From: Methanococcoides burtonii DSM 6242
GTDB taxonomy: Archaea > Halobacteriota > Methanosarcinia > Methanosarcinales > Methanosarcinaceae
Direction of reading: 5' to 3'
DNA: 64,000 nt
Assembly (NCBI RefSeq): GCF_000013725.1
Contig: NC_007955.1
Location: forward strand, 589,579 to 653,578
This document shows positions 38,714-49,316 of this stretch, piece after piece. Within the stretch, counting starts at the first letter, position 1, and every line of letters starts with the position of its first letter. Both the position numbers and the translations under genes were made by a program. The notes below the pieces were generated by a model that saw nothing but the letters and a program-made list of their open reading frames with translations, had not been told where the DNA came from and did not search any database.

Positions 38714-41542
38714 TTATTTTATTCTGCTTCTCTTCATCAGCAGGGAATTCGTCACGACCGAGACCGAGCTCATTGCCATAAACGCTGCTGCCATTGCAGG
38801 AGTGACAAGCACCTGATGGAACACAGGATACAGAATTCCTGCAGCTATTGGGATACCAAGACTATTGTAGCCGAAAGCCCAGAACAGGTTCTGCTTGATC
38901 TTCCTCATGGTAAGCCGGCTTAACTTCAATGAAGCCACAACATCAAGGAGATCGTTCCTGATAAGCACTATCTGAGCGGATTCCATGGCTACATCTGTTC
39001 CGGCACCCATGGCAATACCAACATCTGCCTGCGTGAGTGCAGGAGCATCGTTGATGCCGTCACCGACCATTGCGACGATCTTGTTCTCTTTCTGAAGCTT
39101 CTTCACCTCAGCAGCTTTGTCCTCAGGCAACACTTCGGAAAGAACACGGTCTATACCAGCTTCCGATGCAATAGCAGATGCTGTCCTGCTGTTATCACCG
39201 GTCATCATCACAACCTCAATTCCCATACTCTTAAGTTTGGAAACAGCTTGAACTGAGTTTCTTTTAAGCGTATCAGCAACTGCAACGATACCAATAGCAT
39301 TACCATCGGCTGAGACCAGCATGGCAGTTTTGCCCTGAAGTTCAAGTTCTTCAAGAGCGTCTGTCATACCTGATACATCGACATTATTATCGGCCATGAG
39401 CTTGCGAGTACCAAGAAGTACTTTCCGTCCATCGATGGTAGCAGTGACTCCATGACCCGGAATTGAATCAAATGCTGTTGTATCCAGTATGTCAACATTG
39501 CTGTCTACAGCTCCATTTACGATAGCCTCACCAAGTGGATGTTCCGACCCCTTTTCAGCCGTTGCTGCAAGAGAGAGGACCTCATCTCTTGAGTGATCGC
39601 CAAATGTAATCACGTCTGTGAGCACCGGCTTTCCTTCGGTGAGGGTGCCGGTCTTATCGAACACTATGGTACCTATCTTCCGGGTTACCTCAAGCGCTTC
39701 GCCGCCTTTGATGAGAATACCGTTCTCAGCGCCTTTACCGGTGCCTACCATGATAGCCACAGGCGTTGCAAGCCCTACAGCACAGGGACAGGATATCACA
39801 AGTACTGTTATACCGATAAGAAGTGAGAACAGGAATGGGCTTGATATCACTGAATACTGGGCAACATCATATAGACCGTACCCGATAAAGAACCAGAACA
39901 TGAATGAGATGACAGCGATCGCAATTACTGTAACGATGAACCTCCCGGCCACAAAGTCCGCTACTCTTTGAATGGGTGCCTTTGATGTCTGTGCATCTTC
40001 CACAAGCTTGATGATCTGTGCAAGTGCTGTATCAGCGCCCACCTTAGTAGCCTTGAACTTAAAAGAACCAGTTGCATTTACCGTTGCACCTATTACAGTA
40101 TCTCCGGCATTCTTCTCCACGGGAATGCTCTCACCGGATATCATGGATTCATCTATTGAAGATGTTCCTTCCACAACAATACCATCTACTGGAAGCTTTT
40201 CACCGGGCCTGACAACTACGATGTCACCTGCAACAACATCCTCCACAGCCACTTCGACCTCTTCATCGTTCCTTATCACACGTGCAGTCCTTGCCTGCAA
40301 CCCTATGAGCTTCCTTATAGCTTCGGATGTTCTGCCCCTTGCCTTTGCTTCAAGGTAGCGTCCGAATGTTATGAAAGTGATCAACATGGCAGCCGTTTCA
40401 AAGAAGGTGTGTTGGTATCCTGGACCGAGATCAATGAAACTGGTAACCACACTGATAGTGTATGCAGCACCGGTACCGGTAGCTATTAGCAGGTTCATGT
40501 CAGCGGAACTGTGTCTTAGACCCTTATAGGCACCAACGAAGTACTGTCGTCCCGGGAAGGCCATAACGATGGTCGTAAGGATGAAAAGTACCATCCTGTC
40601 GGCAAGTATGGGTGGAACAAAATAGAGATACTGGGGAAATCCTGCACTCATTCCTCCAAGGGCGATCGGGATGGTAAGCAGAACGGCAATGATCAGATTG
40701 TTCTTCTGATGTGTCATCTCCGTATCTCTTGCAGCCCTTTCGCGGTCAAGAGGACTTCCTTCCTTTTTCACAGATGCGGTATAACCTATTTCTTCAATGG
40801 CTTTGAGCATATCTGCTGCTGAAACCTTGTCGGGATCATATTTGGCACGTGCAGTGGACATGGGGAAGTTCACACTTGCATCGCTCACGCCATCAAGCTT
40901 CTTCAGGGCACGTTCAATGTTTGTGGCACAGGCAGCACATGTCATACCCCCGACATCAAATGCCATCTCATCTTTCAGTATCCCATAACCGGTATCTTCA
41001 ACTGTTTTTTCCAGCTTTTCCGTTGTGAATAGCTGTGGATCATAAGTGACAGAAGCTTTCTCAAGGGGAAGATTGACCGTTACAGATAGCACACCAGATT
41101 GTTTCTTAAGGGCATCCTCTATGCGAATAGCACAGGCAGCACAGGTCATGCCTGTAACTTTCAACGTAGTTTCCACAGGCTCCTTATCTGCTTTCTGAGT
41201 TACTTTCTCACCATTCTCCTGAAGAAGCTCAACGGGTGTTGGATGTGAGTTGCTTTTTCCCTCTGCATCGACCGTGTCCCCCACCTCGATCGTTTCTGTG
41301 TCCTCTGTCAGATCATCCGGGATTCCAGAATTGTCATCCTTCCCTACCTCATAACCTAAACCGAGAATTGCCTGTTCGATCTCTTCAAGGCTGACCTTTT
41401 CAGGATCGAAAATGACGGTCGCATTGTTCTCTTCAAGACTTACATCGACACTTTCCACGCCTTTAAGCGCAGAGATGGCTTTTGTAACCCTCTCGTGACA
41501 ATGCATACATGTCATTCCAAGAACATCTATCTTAGCTTCCAT
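38714..41542 (-). CDS. copA: Copper-exporting P1B-type ATPase
   Basis: A 942-residue membrane ATPase that pumps Cu(I) out of the cell. It has three N-terminal heavy-metal domains: [11 protein letters not shown] (residue about 9), [15 protein letters not shown] (about 131) and [15 protein letters not shown] (about 201). Then come the membrane region with the ion-site motif [11 protein letters not shown], the phosphorylation site [42 protein letters not shown] and two last helices. The first HMA is joined by a long acidic linker. A free copper chaperone gene lies 85 bp upstream on the same strand. Confidence 0.95.
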   Translation of the reverse strand: MEAKIDVLGMTCMHCHERVTKAISALKGVESVDVSLEENNATVIFDPEKVSLEEIEQAILGLGYEVGKDDNSGIPDDLTEDTETIEVGDTVDAEGKSNSHPTPVELLQENGEKVTQKADKEPVETTLKVTGMTCAACAIRIEDALKKQSGVLSVTVNLPLEKASVTYDPQLFTTEKLEKTVEDTGYGILKDEMAFDVGGMTCAACATNIERALKKLDGVSDASVNFPMSTARAKYDPDKVSAADMLKAIEEIGYTASVKKEGSPLDRERAARDTEMTHQKNNLIIAVLLTIPIALGGMSAGFPQYLYFVPPILADRMVLFILTTIVMAFPGRQYFVGAYKGLRHSSADMNLLIATGTGAAYTISVVTSFIDLGPGYQHTFFETAAMLITFITFGRYLEAKARGRTSEAIRKLIGLQARTARVIRNDEEVEVAVEDVVAGDIVVVRPGEKLPVDGIVVEGTSSIDESMISGESIPVEKNAGDTVIGATVNATGSFKFKATKVGADTALAQIIKLVEDAQTSKAPIQRVADFVAGRFIVTVIAIAVISFMFWFFIGYGLYDVAQYSVISSPFLFSLLIGITVLVISCPCAVGLATPVAIMVGTGKGAENGILIKGGEALEVTRKIGTIVFDKTGTLTEGKPVLTDVITFGDHSRDEVLSLAATAEKGSEHPLGEAIVNGAVDSNVDILDTTAFDSIPGHGVTATIDGRKVLLGTRKLMADNNVDVSGMTDALEELELQGKTAMLVSADGNAIGIVAVADTLKRNSVQAVSKLKSMGIEVVMMTGDNSRTASAIASEAGIDRVLSEVLPEDKAAEVKKLQKENKIVAMVGDGINDAPALTQADVGIAMGAGTDVAMESAQIVLIRNDLLDVVASLKLSRLTMRKIKQNLFWAFGYNSLGIPIAAGILYPVFHQVLVTPAMAAAFMAMSSVSVVTNSLLMKRSRIK

Positions 41543-41627
41543 GTTGTTGCACCATTGTTAATAGGATATTTCTGTCTGAAAATACTGCTTACCGTGTAGC
41601 ATAAAAAAATAATAAAAGGGTAAGGCC

Positions 41628-41831
41628 TTAAGCCTTGTATCCGGAATCGTTCACAGCTTTTTTGATAGCATCGATGTCCGTTGCATTTTCATCATAGGAG
41701 ACTTTAGCTTCACCTTTGTCGAGATCGACATCTACGGATGAAACTCCTGCAACTCCGGATATTGCTTTTTCAACATGCATCTTGCAGTGTCCACATGACA
41801 TGCCGTCAACTTTTATTTTGGTCTCTACCAT
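41628..41831 (-). CDS. copZ: Copper chaperone (CopZ-like HMA protein)
   Basis: A 67-residue heavy-metal-associated domain with the metal site GMSCGHCKMHVEKAI and a beta-alpha-beta-beta-alpha-beta pattern ending in DAIKKAVNDSGYKA. It delivers Cu(I) to the ATPase encoded next. The GMSCGHC form matches the GMTCMHC motif of the first HMA domain of the ATPase more than the other two. Confidence 0.9.
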   Translation of the reverse strand: MVETKIKVDGMSCGHCKMHVEKAISGVAGVSSVDVDLDKGEAKVSYDENATDIDAIKKAVNDSGYKA

Positions 41832-42065
41832 TTATTTCACTCCCTAAATTAAGAGGGTTTTACATTAATTTATACTTATGCAACATTTTAAGCTGCCGTT
41901 AATTACTTAAAGCAACAAATATTTACAACCGCATGATAACAGCGTTAACAGGAAGTATTATCGCTTATCTTACTTAAGTAGAATACAACGATAAAATTGA
42001 ATAGAATTTATAAAAATCAGGTAAGATTGATATAGCTCAATAAGAGATATTTACATGGTGAGAAG

Positions 42066-42986
42066 ATGCAGGACATGAAAAAGATCATTGAAAGGATCAA
42101 TATTTTAAAAACGGAACTTGATGCAGTTATTCTTGCTCATAACTATCAGCGTCCTGAAGTACAGGACATTGCAGATTTTACAGGCGATTCTCTTGGATTA
42201 AGCCAGCAAGTTGTCAATTCTGATGCAGATGTTATCGTATTCTGTGGTGTTGATTTCATGGCAGAGAGTGCGGCCATTCTAAGTCCGGAAAAGATAGTAC
42301 TCCTTCCGGAAAAGGATGCAGGCTGCCCCATGGCTGAAATGGTCGATGTCATATCACTTGATGACGAAAAGAAGAAACATCCTGATGCTGCTGTTGTGTG
42401 CTATGTGAACTCATCTGCACTGATAAAAGCACAGAGTGATATTTGCTGCACCTCAGCCAATGCCATCGATGTGGTGAACTCTCTCGAGGAAGATGAGGTG
42501 ATCTTTGTCCCGGACAAGAACCTCGGAAACTATGTTGCAGGTTTCACGGATAAGATGATCTACTCATGGGATGGTTTCTGTCCTACACATCACCAGATGC
42601 GTGGCCATGACGTAATTAAAGCAAAAGAGGAACATCCTGATGCACTGTTCCTGGCACATCCCGAATGTCGCACAGAAGTTCTGGACCTTGCTGATGAGGT
42701 GTTGAGCACAACCGGTATGTTGAACTATGCAAAGAAGTCCGATGCAAAGGAATTCATCATAGGTACGGAGAACGGACTCCTTCACAGGCTGAGTAAAGAG
42801 AATCCGGAAAAGAAGTTATATTATGTTTCCGAGTTCACCATCTGTACGAACATGAAGATAACAACTCTTGAATCCGTCCTCGATGCTCTTGAGAACATGC
42901 AGTATGTTATCACTGTACCTGAAGATACAAGGCTTAAGGCAAAGGAAGCCCTTGACAGGATGCTTGCGGTCAAACGTACTATGTGA
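42066..42986 (+). CDS. nadA: Quinolinate synthase
   Basis: A 306-residue 4Fe-4S enzyme that condenses iminoaspartate with dihydroxyacetone phosphate to quinolinate in NAD synthesis. It shows [67 protein letters not shown] and [18 protein letters not shown]. The three cluster Cys lie in the CYVN, HPEC and FTICTNM-side segments. The partner genes nadB/nadC are not adjacent. It converges on the minD-like gene with a shared hairpin. Confidence 0.95.
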   Translation: MQDMKKIIERINILKTELDAVILAHNYQRPEVQDIADFTGDSLGLSQQVVNSDADVIVFCGVDFMAESAAILSPEKIVLLPEKDAGCPMAEMVDVISLDDEKKKHPDAAVVCYVNSSALIKAQSDICCTSANAIDVVNSLEEDEVIFVPDKNLGNYVAGFTDKMIYSWDGFCPTHHQMRGHDVIKAKEEHPDALFLAHPECRTEVLDLADEVLSTTGMLNYAKKSDAKEFIIGTENGLLHRLSKENPEKKLYYVSEFTICTNMKITTLESVLDALENMQYVITVPEDTRLKAKEALDRMLAVKRTM

Positions 42987-43003
42987 TGTATATATGAAAG
43001 CAT

Positions 43004-43037
43004 AGCCTGAAGCATGAACCATGTTTCAGTTCAGGCT
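43004..43037. terminator. Convergent terminator hairpin
   Basis: AGCCTGAA (43004-43011) pairs with TTCAGGCT (43030-43037), with inner pairing GCATG/CATG. It lies between nadA and the minD-like gene and overlaps the stop codon of the latter. Confidence 0.5.
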
Positions 43038-43898
43038 TCTCATAACTTTTTCCCACATATCTTTTAGTTTTTCTGAAAACTCACCTGACAATTCATTACC
43101 TGAATATTCCATCACCGTTTTTTCCAGGATCATTGCCTCGGTCGGAATTCTGCTAAAAGGAAGTTTTCCTACAACATCGATCCCATTATCCCTGCAATAA
43201 TCTTCAATAAAGCGAGTGTTCTCTTCATTTATATCGTACCTGTTTATGCAGACCACAGCCGGAATATTAAAGTGGCCGGCTACGCTCAGAACCCGTTCAA
43301 GATCATGAATTCCTGATACGCTGGGTTCGGTTACGACTGCAACCATATCAACACCGGTAATGGAAGCAATAACAGAGCACCCTGTTCCAGGAGGACCATC
43401 GATGATTATTAGTTCTTTGTCATATCTATCAGCAAGGTCTCTGGCCTTTTCCCTTACAAACGCTACCAGTTTACCACTTGCTTCCTCTCCTACACTGAGC
43501 TTTGCATGTGCCATCGGTCCGAATCTGGTTTCAGAAAGATAGGCTTCTCCTGCTTTTCTTTCGACCAACGTTATAGCTCCTTCAGGACAGATGTGAGCAC
43601 ATACTCCACAGCCCTCACATTCGAAGCTATCGACCTTGATATTATCAGTAATTGCATCGAATCTGCAGGCTTCTTTACACAAGCCGCATTGGATGCACAA
43701 AGAGTCATCAATATAGGCTTCCTTCAGACCATAGAAGTCGATTGTTTCAATTATCTCCGGATTCAATATCAGGTGCATATCAGCTGCATCCACATCACAA
43801 TCAGCTATTACAGCGTTTTCTGCAAGCGAAGCAAACGCTGCTGCAATAGTAGTCTTTCCTGTGCCACCTTTTCCGCTTATTATAGTAAGCTGTTTCAT
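43026..43898 (-). CDS. MinD/NBP35-type ATPase with inserted 2[4Fe-4S] ferredoxin domain
   Basis: A 290-residue P-loop ATPase with deviant Walker A GKGGTGKTTIAAAF, an inserted ferredoxin (CIQCGLCKEACRFDAI and CEGCGVCAHICPEGAI, residues about 70-115) and LIIIDGPPGTGCSVIASITG. This MinD-superfamily type is common in anaerobes beside NifX-like genes and is thought to handle Fe-S clusters or metal cofactors. A second copy of the same type lies at 44285, with a CGGC-domain gene between, all on one strand. Confidence 0.88.
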   Translation of the reverse strand: MKQLTIISGKGGTGKTTIAAAFASLAENAVIADCDVDAADMHLILNPEIIETIDFYGLKEAYIDDSLCIQCGLCKEACRFDAITDNIKVDSFECEGCGVCAHICPEGAITLVERKAGEAYLSETRFGPMAHAKLSVGEEASGKLVAFVREKARDLADRYDKELIIIDGPPGTGCSVIASITGVDMVAVVTEPSVSGIHDLERVLSVAGHFNIPAVVCINRYDINEENTRFIEDYCRDNGIDVVGKLPFSRIPTEAMILEKTVMEYSGNELSGEFSEKLKDMWEKVMRSLN

Positions 43899-43933
43899 GT
43901 TATTTCTCCAATCTCAAAATATCTCGGGAAACA

Positions 43934-44266
43934 TCAGTGTGTTCCCATGATGACCCTGACATCACAAATATCCCTGATCGCTTCTGCAAGTTCTTCAGCA
44001 TAAGGGCACTTCGGGGGGTTAGGGATTGGTTTTATCATGCAGGTGCAGAGGAATATCACTTCAGCTCCTCTCCTTATCATTTCCCTGATCTGCCTAATTG
44101 AATCTCTTCCTGGGCATCCTCCGCATGTGACCATGCCAATGATGTCAATCTCCTCATCCTTGAACTCTTCAAGTGTACCTGTCCCATTCTTTATCGCCTT
44201 AAAACAGGAAGTGCCCGGACAGGACCTAGAGGCTATTTCACATCTTACTAATCCGATCTTTACCAT
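43934..44266 (-). CDS. CGGC-domain protein
   Basis: A 110-residue protein with VRCEIASRSCPGTSCFKAI, GMVTCGGCPGRDSI and LCTCMIKP, the putative metal-binding CGGC domain. ATG 44266 is preferred because AAAGGAG lies 9 bp upstream; TTG 44275 touches that site. It sits between two ferredoxin-MinD ATPase genes and is probably in the same transcript. The family is uncharacterised but Cys-rich, which suits a metal- or persulfide-handling role. Confidence 0.8.
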   Translation of the reverse strand: MVKIGLVRCEIASRSCPGTSCFKAIKNGTGTLEEFKDEEIDIIGMVTCGGCPGRDSIRQIREMIRRGAEVIFLCTCMIKPIPNPPKCPYAEELAEAIRDICDVRVIMGTH

Positions 44267-44284
44267 TAATATCAACTCCTTTGA

Positions 44285-45139
44285 TCATTGTTCAGGACGA
44301 TCTCTCATTTCAGACAGTGAGGTAACATCCCGGAAAAGCCTGAGAAATCTGTCTTTCCACTCAGGCATCTCATTGACAAAGGGAATGCCCTTCGAATACA
44401 ATCTTGCTATCTCCCTATCGTAAGGGATCTTCATCAAGATCGGGATCCCCTCTTCAATACAGTATTCTTCTACCCTATTATCACCGATATCGCATCGATT
44501 TATCACCACACCGAAAGGTATTCCCAGTATCCTCATAACATCAAGAGCAAGCTTCAGGTCATGGAACCCAAAAGGTGTCGATTCGGTCACAAGGATACAG
44601 TAATCGACATTCTTCACCGAAGCAATGACCGGGCAGGCAGTACCCGGAGGTGCATCGATGATGGCAGTCGCATTCTTATCGATATGCTCCTGCAGGGCCT
44701 TGATCACAAGTGATGTCATGGGTTCCCCTATCTTCAACAGTCCCTGACAGAACGCAAGTTCTCCATTTACCGACCCTTCGATGACTCCGACTTTCCTGTC
44801 CACCTCGCTGATAGCTTTATTCGGACATACAATAGTGCATCCACCACATCCATGACAGAGTGTTGGGAAGATCATTACATCTTCAGGTAAAATGGCAAGG
44901 GCATTGAACTGGCAAAAATCTGAACATTTGCCGCAAAGGTCACACTTATTCTTATCAACAACTGGTGTCTTAACATTCACATCCTCTATTTTCTCAAGAT
45001 CATATCCAAGGAACAGGTTGCAATTAGGTTCTTCCACATCACAGTCGAACAGTTGTGCATCCTTTAAGGAAAGTGCAAGATTTACTGCTACTGTAGTCTT
45101 GCCTGTTCCACCTTTTCCGCTTGCTATCGCAATTTTCAT
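44285..45139 (-). CDS. MinD/NBP35-type ATPase with inserted ferredoxin domain, second copy
   Basis: A 284-residue paralog of the 43026 gene: GKGGTGKTTVAVNLAL, CDLCGKCSDFCQFNAL and CHGCGGCTIVCPNKAI, then AIIDAPPGTACPVIASVKNV and FGFHDLKLALDVMRILGIPF. The pair may work as a heterodimer, as other MinD-type cluster carriers do. The gene begins 28 bp after the CDF transporter gene, so the whole block 46403-43026 may be one operon. Confidence 0.88.
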   Translation of the reverse strand: MKIAIASGKGGTGKTTVAVNLALSLKDAQLFDCDVEEPNCNLFLGYDLEKIEDVNVKTPVVDKNKCDLCGKCSDFCQFNALAILPEDVMIFPTLCHGCGGCTIVCPNKAISEVDRKVGVIEGSVNGELAFCQGLLKIGEPMTSLVIKALQEHIDKNATAIIDAPPGTACPVIASVKNVDYCILVTESTPFGFHDLKLALDVMRILGIPFGVVINRCDIGDNRVEEYCIEEGIPILMKIPYDREIARLYSKGIPFVNEMPEWKDRFLRLFRDVTSLSEMRDRPEQ

Positions 45140-45167
45140 TTTCAGGTTCTCCGATTCTTAAATTATA

Positions 45168-46403
45168 TTACTCTGTAGGAGCGGTGATCATACTCAACTC
45201 AGGGATCTTCCCAATAAGTGTTTCAACATCTTCCACATCATCCGGCATCTCTAACAGTTTGATAAAGCTGTCATGGAATTTGTGGAATGGACCTCCACCG
45301 ATGTCCTTTACTATAACAATATTAACATCCTGTTCTTCCAGGTATTCCGCTGTCTTTACACCTCTTTTTCGATCCAGATCAGCAGCAGGGTTCTCACCAA
45401 TATCCCAGCTCATTATTTTGTTGTCTTTCAGCTCGATGAAAATATAATAGGGAGCTTTTCCAATATGTCTGGATAGCTTCGACTGTAATCCCTCAGGTAT
45501 CATTATAGGGATCGCGACTTTGAGCACGGATATTTTTCCGGGTTTTACATCGACTGAAATATGTTCCAGATTTGGGATCTCACTTTTAACCGCTTCTTCT
45601 ATCTCAACGGAAAGCATTTCCACGATTTGTAGGTCGTATTCTCCTGCACTTTCTACCTGCATCTCTCCAAAGACCACAAGACCGGATCTTCTGAGCCTGA
45701 TATCATCAACCTTGTTAACACCGGGGATATGGTTCACTGAACGCCGGATACGTTCGAGAGAATCACTGTCCAGCCATGCATCCATCAGAGTCAGTGCTGA
45801 TTCCTTTGCTGTTGTGATCCCAAGCTTGAAGATAATCAATGATATAACAAGAACCCCGACACCGTCAAGCCAGTGTATACCAAACATCGAACCGGTAATA
45901 GCAACAACAACGACAATGGAACTAAATACATCTGTATACGAATGAGTAGCATCTGCGATCAATGCCTGTGAACCTATCTGTCTTCCTATTTTGAACTTAT
46001 ACTGTGAAAGGGCATAAATAGTAATTACAGAGAACACAGCCGCTCCAAGCGCCAGTCCCTGATGTTCCAGTTCAACAGGGTCCTTTATACTTTTCAGGAC
46101 CCCACGGACAAGTTCGACCCCGGATAATAAAATGAGTACTGAGACAAAAAGAGCCACAAGGTTCTCTGCTTTGTAGTAACCATAATGGAATTGTTCCCCG
46201 CTACTTTTCAAGCTTAGCTTTAGCCCGATCCACACTGCAAGGGATGTAAAGATATCCATTGATGTGTGAATAGCATCTGCGATAAGGGAGGAACTGCCTG
46301 AATAGAACCCCACGGTACCTTTTATTGCTGCAAGAAAAACCAGTACAATGGTAGAGTTCTTTGAAGCACTTGCACCCAATCGGAGTTTTTCTTTTACAGC
46401 CAT
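45168..46403 (-). CDS. Cation diffusion facilitator fused to a NifX-like domain
   Basis: A 411-residue protein. The first 205 residues are a six-helix CDF transporter (SSSLIADAIHTSMDIFTSLA with the HxxxD site, and SQALIADATHSYTDVFSS). Next is the cytoplasmic ferredoxin-fold domain (VNHIPGVNKVDDIRLRRSG). The C-terminal 110 residues are a dinitrogenase FeMo-cofactor-type (NifX/NifB C-terminal) domain (LSRHIGKAPYYIFIELKDNK, VKTAEYLEEQDVNIVIVKDI, GGGPFHKFHD). It exports divalent metal such as Fe(II) or Zn(II), and the fused domain may sense cofactor. ATG 46403 has GGTGA 8 bp upstream. Confidence 0.85.
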   Translation of the reverse strand: MAVKEKLRLGASASKNSTIVLVFLAAIKGTVGFYSGSSSLIADAIHTSMDIFTSLAVWIGLKLSLKSSGEQFHYGYYKAENLVALFVSVLILLSGVELVRGVLKSIKDPVELEHQGLALGAAVFSVITIYALSQYKFKIGRQIGSQALIADATHSYTDVFSSIVVVVAITGSMFGIHWLDGVGVLVISLIIFKLGITTAKESALTLMDAWLDSDSLERIRRSVNHIPGVNKVDDIRLRRSGLVVFGEMQVESAGEYDLQIVEMLSVEIEEAVKSEIPNLEHISVDVKPGKISVLKVAIPIMIPEGLQSKLSRHIGKAPYYIFIELKDNKIMSWDIGENPAADLDRKRGVKTAEYLEEQDVNIVIVKDIGGGPFHKFHDSFIKLLEMPDDVEDVETLIGKIPELSMITAPTE

Positions 46404-46466
46404 ATCTGGTTCACCCAATAAACAACAAGCAAAAAAAAGATCCCCCATAGGGGTCTTTCATTCCAC

Positions 46467-48386
46467 TTATTCTTTCAGAACTTCACTGATGAACTGACCT
46501 TCTCCTACCAGTTCAATGATGTTACCAAGTCGTTCCTTTCCGGGTTTAGTTCTATATTTGACAAAGGTCTTACCTACCTTATCTACAAGGGATGGAATCT
46601 CCTCTTTTGTGCAGAATGTTTTTAGGAGAACACCATTAGTTGGCCTTCTTCCATCGTTCCCGCCGATCCAGACAGAATAACCTTTCTGATCTTCAACCGC
46701 AGCCTCGTGTGGGCATCCCCGGACACACCATCCACAGTTGATGCAGAGGTCCCTGTCAATGACAGCTTTTCCTGAGATCACAGAGATAGCATTCAGTTTG
46801 CACAATTCACTGCATCTTCCGCATCCTGTACATTTCTCCGTATCGACCTTCGGCCGGAGCTGACCTACAATACCAATGTCATTACTCTCTGCCCTTACAC
46901 AACTGTTCGGACATCCGGCCACACCGATCTTCATTTTGTGTGGAGTGAGCTTCTGGGCGAATTGCATTGTAAGTTCATTTGCAAGATCTTTAGTAGTAAC
47001 GAGTCCCTCGGGACAGTAGTCCATTCCCGGACAGGCATTAGCATAACCCATTCCAATGGTCTTGAGACCACTACCATAGACATCGGCCATCAGGCTATCG
47101 ACATTTTTGCCTTTGACACCCTGTATCTCAACACTCTTCCTTGAGGTAAGCTCAAGGCTGCCATCTCCATACTTCTCTGCAAGTTCAGCAACCCTGGCAA
47201 TGTAATCATGCTGTACGATACCGGAGTTGGTTTTGATCTTCACAAAATTCGTACCATTCGCCTCTGGTCTTACGCCGGGATAATCACGTACCCAGTAGAA
47301 GTTCACCTTCTTTCCACCATCAAGACGCTTATCAAGCTCTTTGTTGAACTTTCTCATCTTGATAGCTGCAAAGTCCTCTATCATACTGATATCGACATCA
47401 TCGACGGTCTCTATGTATCCAGCTTTTTCTGCTGCTTCAAGAAGTTCCAGGCCCTTATCATTGCGGGCTATTAAAGTGGTCCATCCGGTAGATGAGCCAA
47501 CATGTCCTGCTGATATATCTGCAACTTTGGAAACAGCATCCCTGCAGATACGGCATCCATCCCATACACAGTCAGCGATGTCCTTCAGGGAGATCTCAAT
47601 TTCCCCGTCATCGGTAGTTACGATCATCACATCAAGTCTGATAGCATATTTTCTGATCTTGTCCAGATCGATACCTATACTTTTCATGTGCTCGGATAAC
47701 TTTTCGTAGTTAAAGTTCTCCATGCAGAACAGACCGATCGTATATGGTATATTTGGAATGTCAGCTTTTTCACCATTCATTCCGACTTCCATCGGGTGAA
47801 CGTTCAGACCTGTGAAGAACTGTGTCCTTCTGGTTCCGTATGTCTGGCATGGAACACCTACCATTGCGACATTTTTCAGTTCATCCTTGCTCTGGCGTAG
47901 TGCAGCCATCACAGGAACTGCTGAATATTTGGCACCCTGGGTGTCCAGGAGTTCTTCTTTGCTCGCAACGATGCAGGAATCCGGTTTTGTAAAACCTGCA
48001 GTAGTAACAGCACCATCAATGAGACCATTGTCAAAGCAGTATCCAAGGAGAGCGGTCACTGCTCCTCCATCCTGTCCTTTTTCAGCGATTGAAGGATCTG
48101 TGGCCCTTGCAGAAACGATCTTCTGGTACTGGCCGATAAGTGATGGTGGCAGTGATTTGAAATTGAACACGTTCATTGAGATGCGAGCTGCATCTGTCAT
48201 GACACGCTGGCAAACATCCTTACAGGCGCCTTCTCCATTCCTGTAGCATTCTTCCTTTAATTTTGGTCCGTTCTCATCGAATTCGATTATCTCATAGGGG
48301 CAAACCGCAGCACAGGCACCGCATAAGGTACACATTCCGGTATCTACAACTGCATCTTTTAAGAACCATTTATATTCTTCTGACAT
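46467..48386 (-). CDS. F420-dependent sulfite reductase-like protein (Fsr group II type)
   Basis: A 639-residue fusion. The N-terminus has a 4Fe-4S motif (CTLCGACAAVCPYEI) and an FrhB/FpoF-type F420H2-oxidising domain (GQDGGAVTALLGYCFDNGLI, MVGVPCQTYGTRR). The C-terminal half is a siroheme reductase: SRKSVEIQGVKG, then ACPGMDYC (C-X5-C) and AGCPNSCVRAESNDIGIVG (C-X3-C), the siroheme/4Fe-4S ligands, with an inserted ferredoxin (CTGCGRCSELCKLNAI, CINCGWCVRGCPHEA). True Fsr reduces sulfite with F420H2; the Methanosarcinales group II form has no proven substrate. ATG 48386 has GAGGTGA 7 bp upstream. Confidence 0.85.
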   Translation of the reverse strand: MSEEYKWFLKDAVVDTGMCTLCGACAAVCPYEIIEFDENGPKLKEECYRNGEGACKDVCQRVMTDAARISMNVFNFKSLPPSLIGQYQKIVSARATDPSIAEKGQDGGAVTALLGYCFDNGLIDGAVTTAGFTKPDSCIVASKEELLDTQGAKYSAVPVMAALRQSKDELKNVAMVGVPCQTYGTRRTQFFTGLNVHPMEVGMNGEKADIPNIPYTIGLFCMENFNYEKLSEHMKSIGIDLDKIRKYAIRLDVMIVTTDDGEIEISLKDIADCVWDGCRICRDAVSKVADISAGHVGSSTGWTTLIARNDKGLELLEAAEKAGYIETVDDVDISMIEDFAAIKMRKFNKELDKRLDGGKKVNFYWVRDYPGVRPEANGTNFVKIKTNSGIVQHDYIARVAELAEKYGDGSLELTSRKSVEIQGVKGKNVDSLMADVYGSGLKTIGMGYANACPGMDYCPEGLVTTKDLANELTMQFAQKLTPHKMKIGVAGCPNSCVRAESNDIGIVGQLRPKVDTEKCTGCGRCSELCKLNAISVISGKAVIDRDLCINCGWCVRGCPHEAAVEDQKGYSVWIGGNDGRRPTNGVLLKTFCTKEEIPSLVDKVGKTFVKYRTKPGKERLGNIIELVGEGQFISEVLKE

Positions 48387-48421
48387 TGGTCTCACCTCAT
48401 TTTAGTTTTTACGCTTTATTT

Positions 48422-48793
48422 TCAGTGGTTGTGATGGTGGTCGTGGGTCTGGCAGGCATTTTCACTCGTGGCCTTTGGGAGTTTGCCGGCTTCCCATGCC
48501 ATTATAGCCTCTTCCACTGTTCCTTTGGCACCAACATATACTTCCATACCAAACTGTTCGAATTGCTGTACAGCCTTGTCCCCAAGTCCCCCACAAAGCA
48601 TGACATCAATTCCTTCCTGTGACAGGAGCTCTGGAGGAAGCCCTACTCCTCCCATATGTTCACTTTTATTTTCAATCGTTCTAATTTCATTCGTTTCAGT
48701 GTCTTTTATAGTGTAGGTCGGGACCCTACCAAAATGCTGGCCAACGAGATCATCGAGTCCGCCTTTACCGCTTGAAGGTACACATATTTTCAT
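48422..48793 (-). CDS. NifX/NifB-like dinitrogenase cofactor-domain protein
   Basis: A 123-residue small protein of the FeMo-cofactor biosynthesis domain family: KICVPSSGKGGLDDLVGQHF, GRVPTYTIKDTETNE, LPPELLSQEGIDVMLCGGLG and VYVGAKGTVEEAIMAWEAG. A His-rich tail (HDHHHNH) may bind metal. It is 36 bp upstream of the sulfite reductase-like gene and 23 bp downstream of a second member. There are no nif structural genes in the window, so the role is probably metal or cofactor carriage other than nitrogenase. Confidence 0.88.
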   Translation of the reverse strand: MKICVPSSGKGGLDDLVGQHFGRVPTYTIKDTETNEIRTIENKSEHMGGVGLPPELLSQEGIDVMLCGGLGDKAVQQFEQFGMEVYVGAKGTVEEAIMAWEAGKLPKATSENACQTHDHHHNH

Positions 48794-48816
48794 CTTATCA
48801 CCCCATAGTCCTGAAT

Positions 48817-49278
48817 TTAACGATTCATTCCTCCGCCTCTGCCAGCTCCACCGCCGCCTCCCATGCCTCTGCCGGAGCCGCCCGATCTGCGTCCACCCAC
48901 CCCTTTGCCGGGTGGAGCTATGGACGCATGTGCCTGTGCTGTTGGGCCGCCAGTTTCCTGCAACTGACCTTCTTTGTACTGACTGATCGCATCTGTAACT
49001 GAACCACTGGCTCCTGTCATTACCTGAATTCCGGCTGCAGAAAGGATCGGGAAGGCGTTAGGACCGATGCTACCGGTAAGGAGGACATCGATCCCTTTGT
49101 CAGAAATGTTCTGAGCAGCCTGTATACCTGCTCCGCCTGCCGCGGAAGCTGCCGAGTTATCAACTGCTTTGAATTCCATAGTTTCCGAATCTACGATGAT
49201 AAAGTAGGGACATCTTCCAAAACGTAAATCCAGTGCTGCATTAAGATTTTTATCTGTAGCTGTTACACATATCTTCAT
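48817..49278 (-). CDS. NifX/NifB-like protein with glycine-rich tail
   Basis: A 153-residue protein. It has the cofactor-binding domain (KICVTATDKNLNAALDLRFG, RCPYFIIVDSETMEFKAVDN, GIDVLLTGSIGPNAFPIL, GAVTDAI-like GSVTDAISQYKEG). The tail of about 35 residues is almost all Gly, Arg and Ser and ends GGGMNR. It is the first gene of a leftward operon with the second NifX-like and the sulfite reductase-like gene, and it is divergent from the DUF169 gene across a region with two related palindromes. Confidence 0.85.
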   Translation of the reverse strand: MKICVTATDKNLNAALDLRFGRCPYFIIVDSETMEFKAVDNSAASAAGGAGIQAAQNISDKGIDVLLTGSIGPNAFPILSAAGIQVMTGASGSVTDAISQYKEGQLQETGGPTAQAHASIAPPGKGVGGRRSGGSGRGMGGGGGAGRGGGMNR

Positions 49279-49316
49279 ATAATTTCCTCATTCATAGTTA
49301 GTAATTATTATATAAT

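Noticed and set aside
39593-40358. Long antisense frames inside copA
   Set aside because: They mirror the codon bias of copA on the other strand and show no protein-like motifs.
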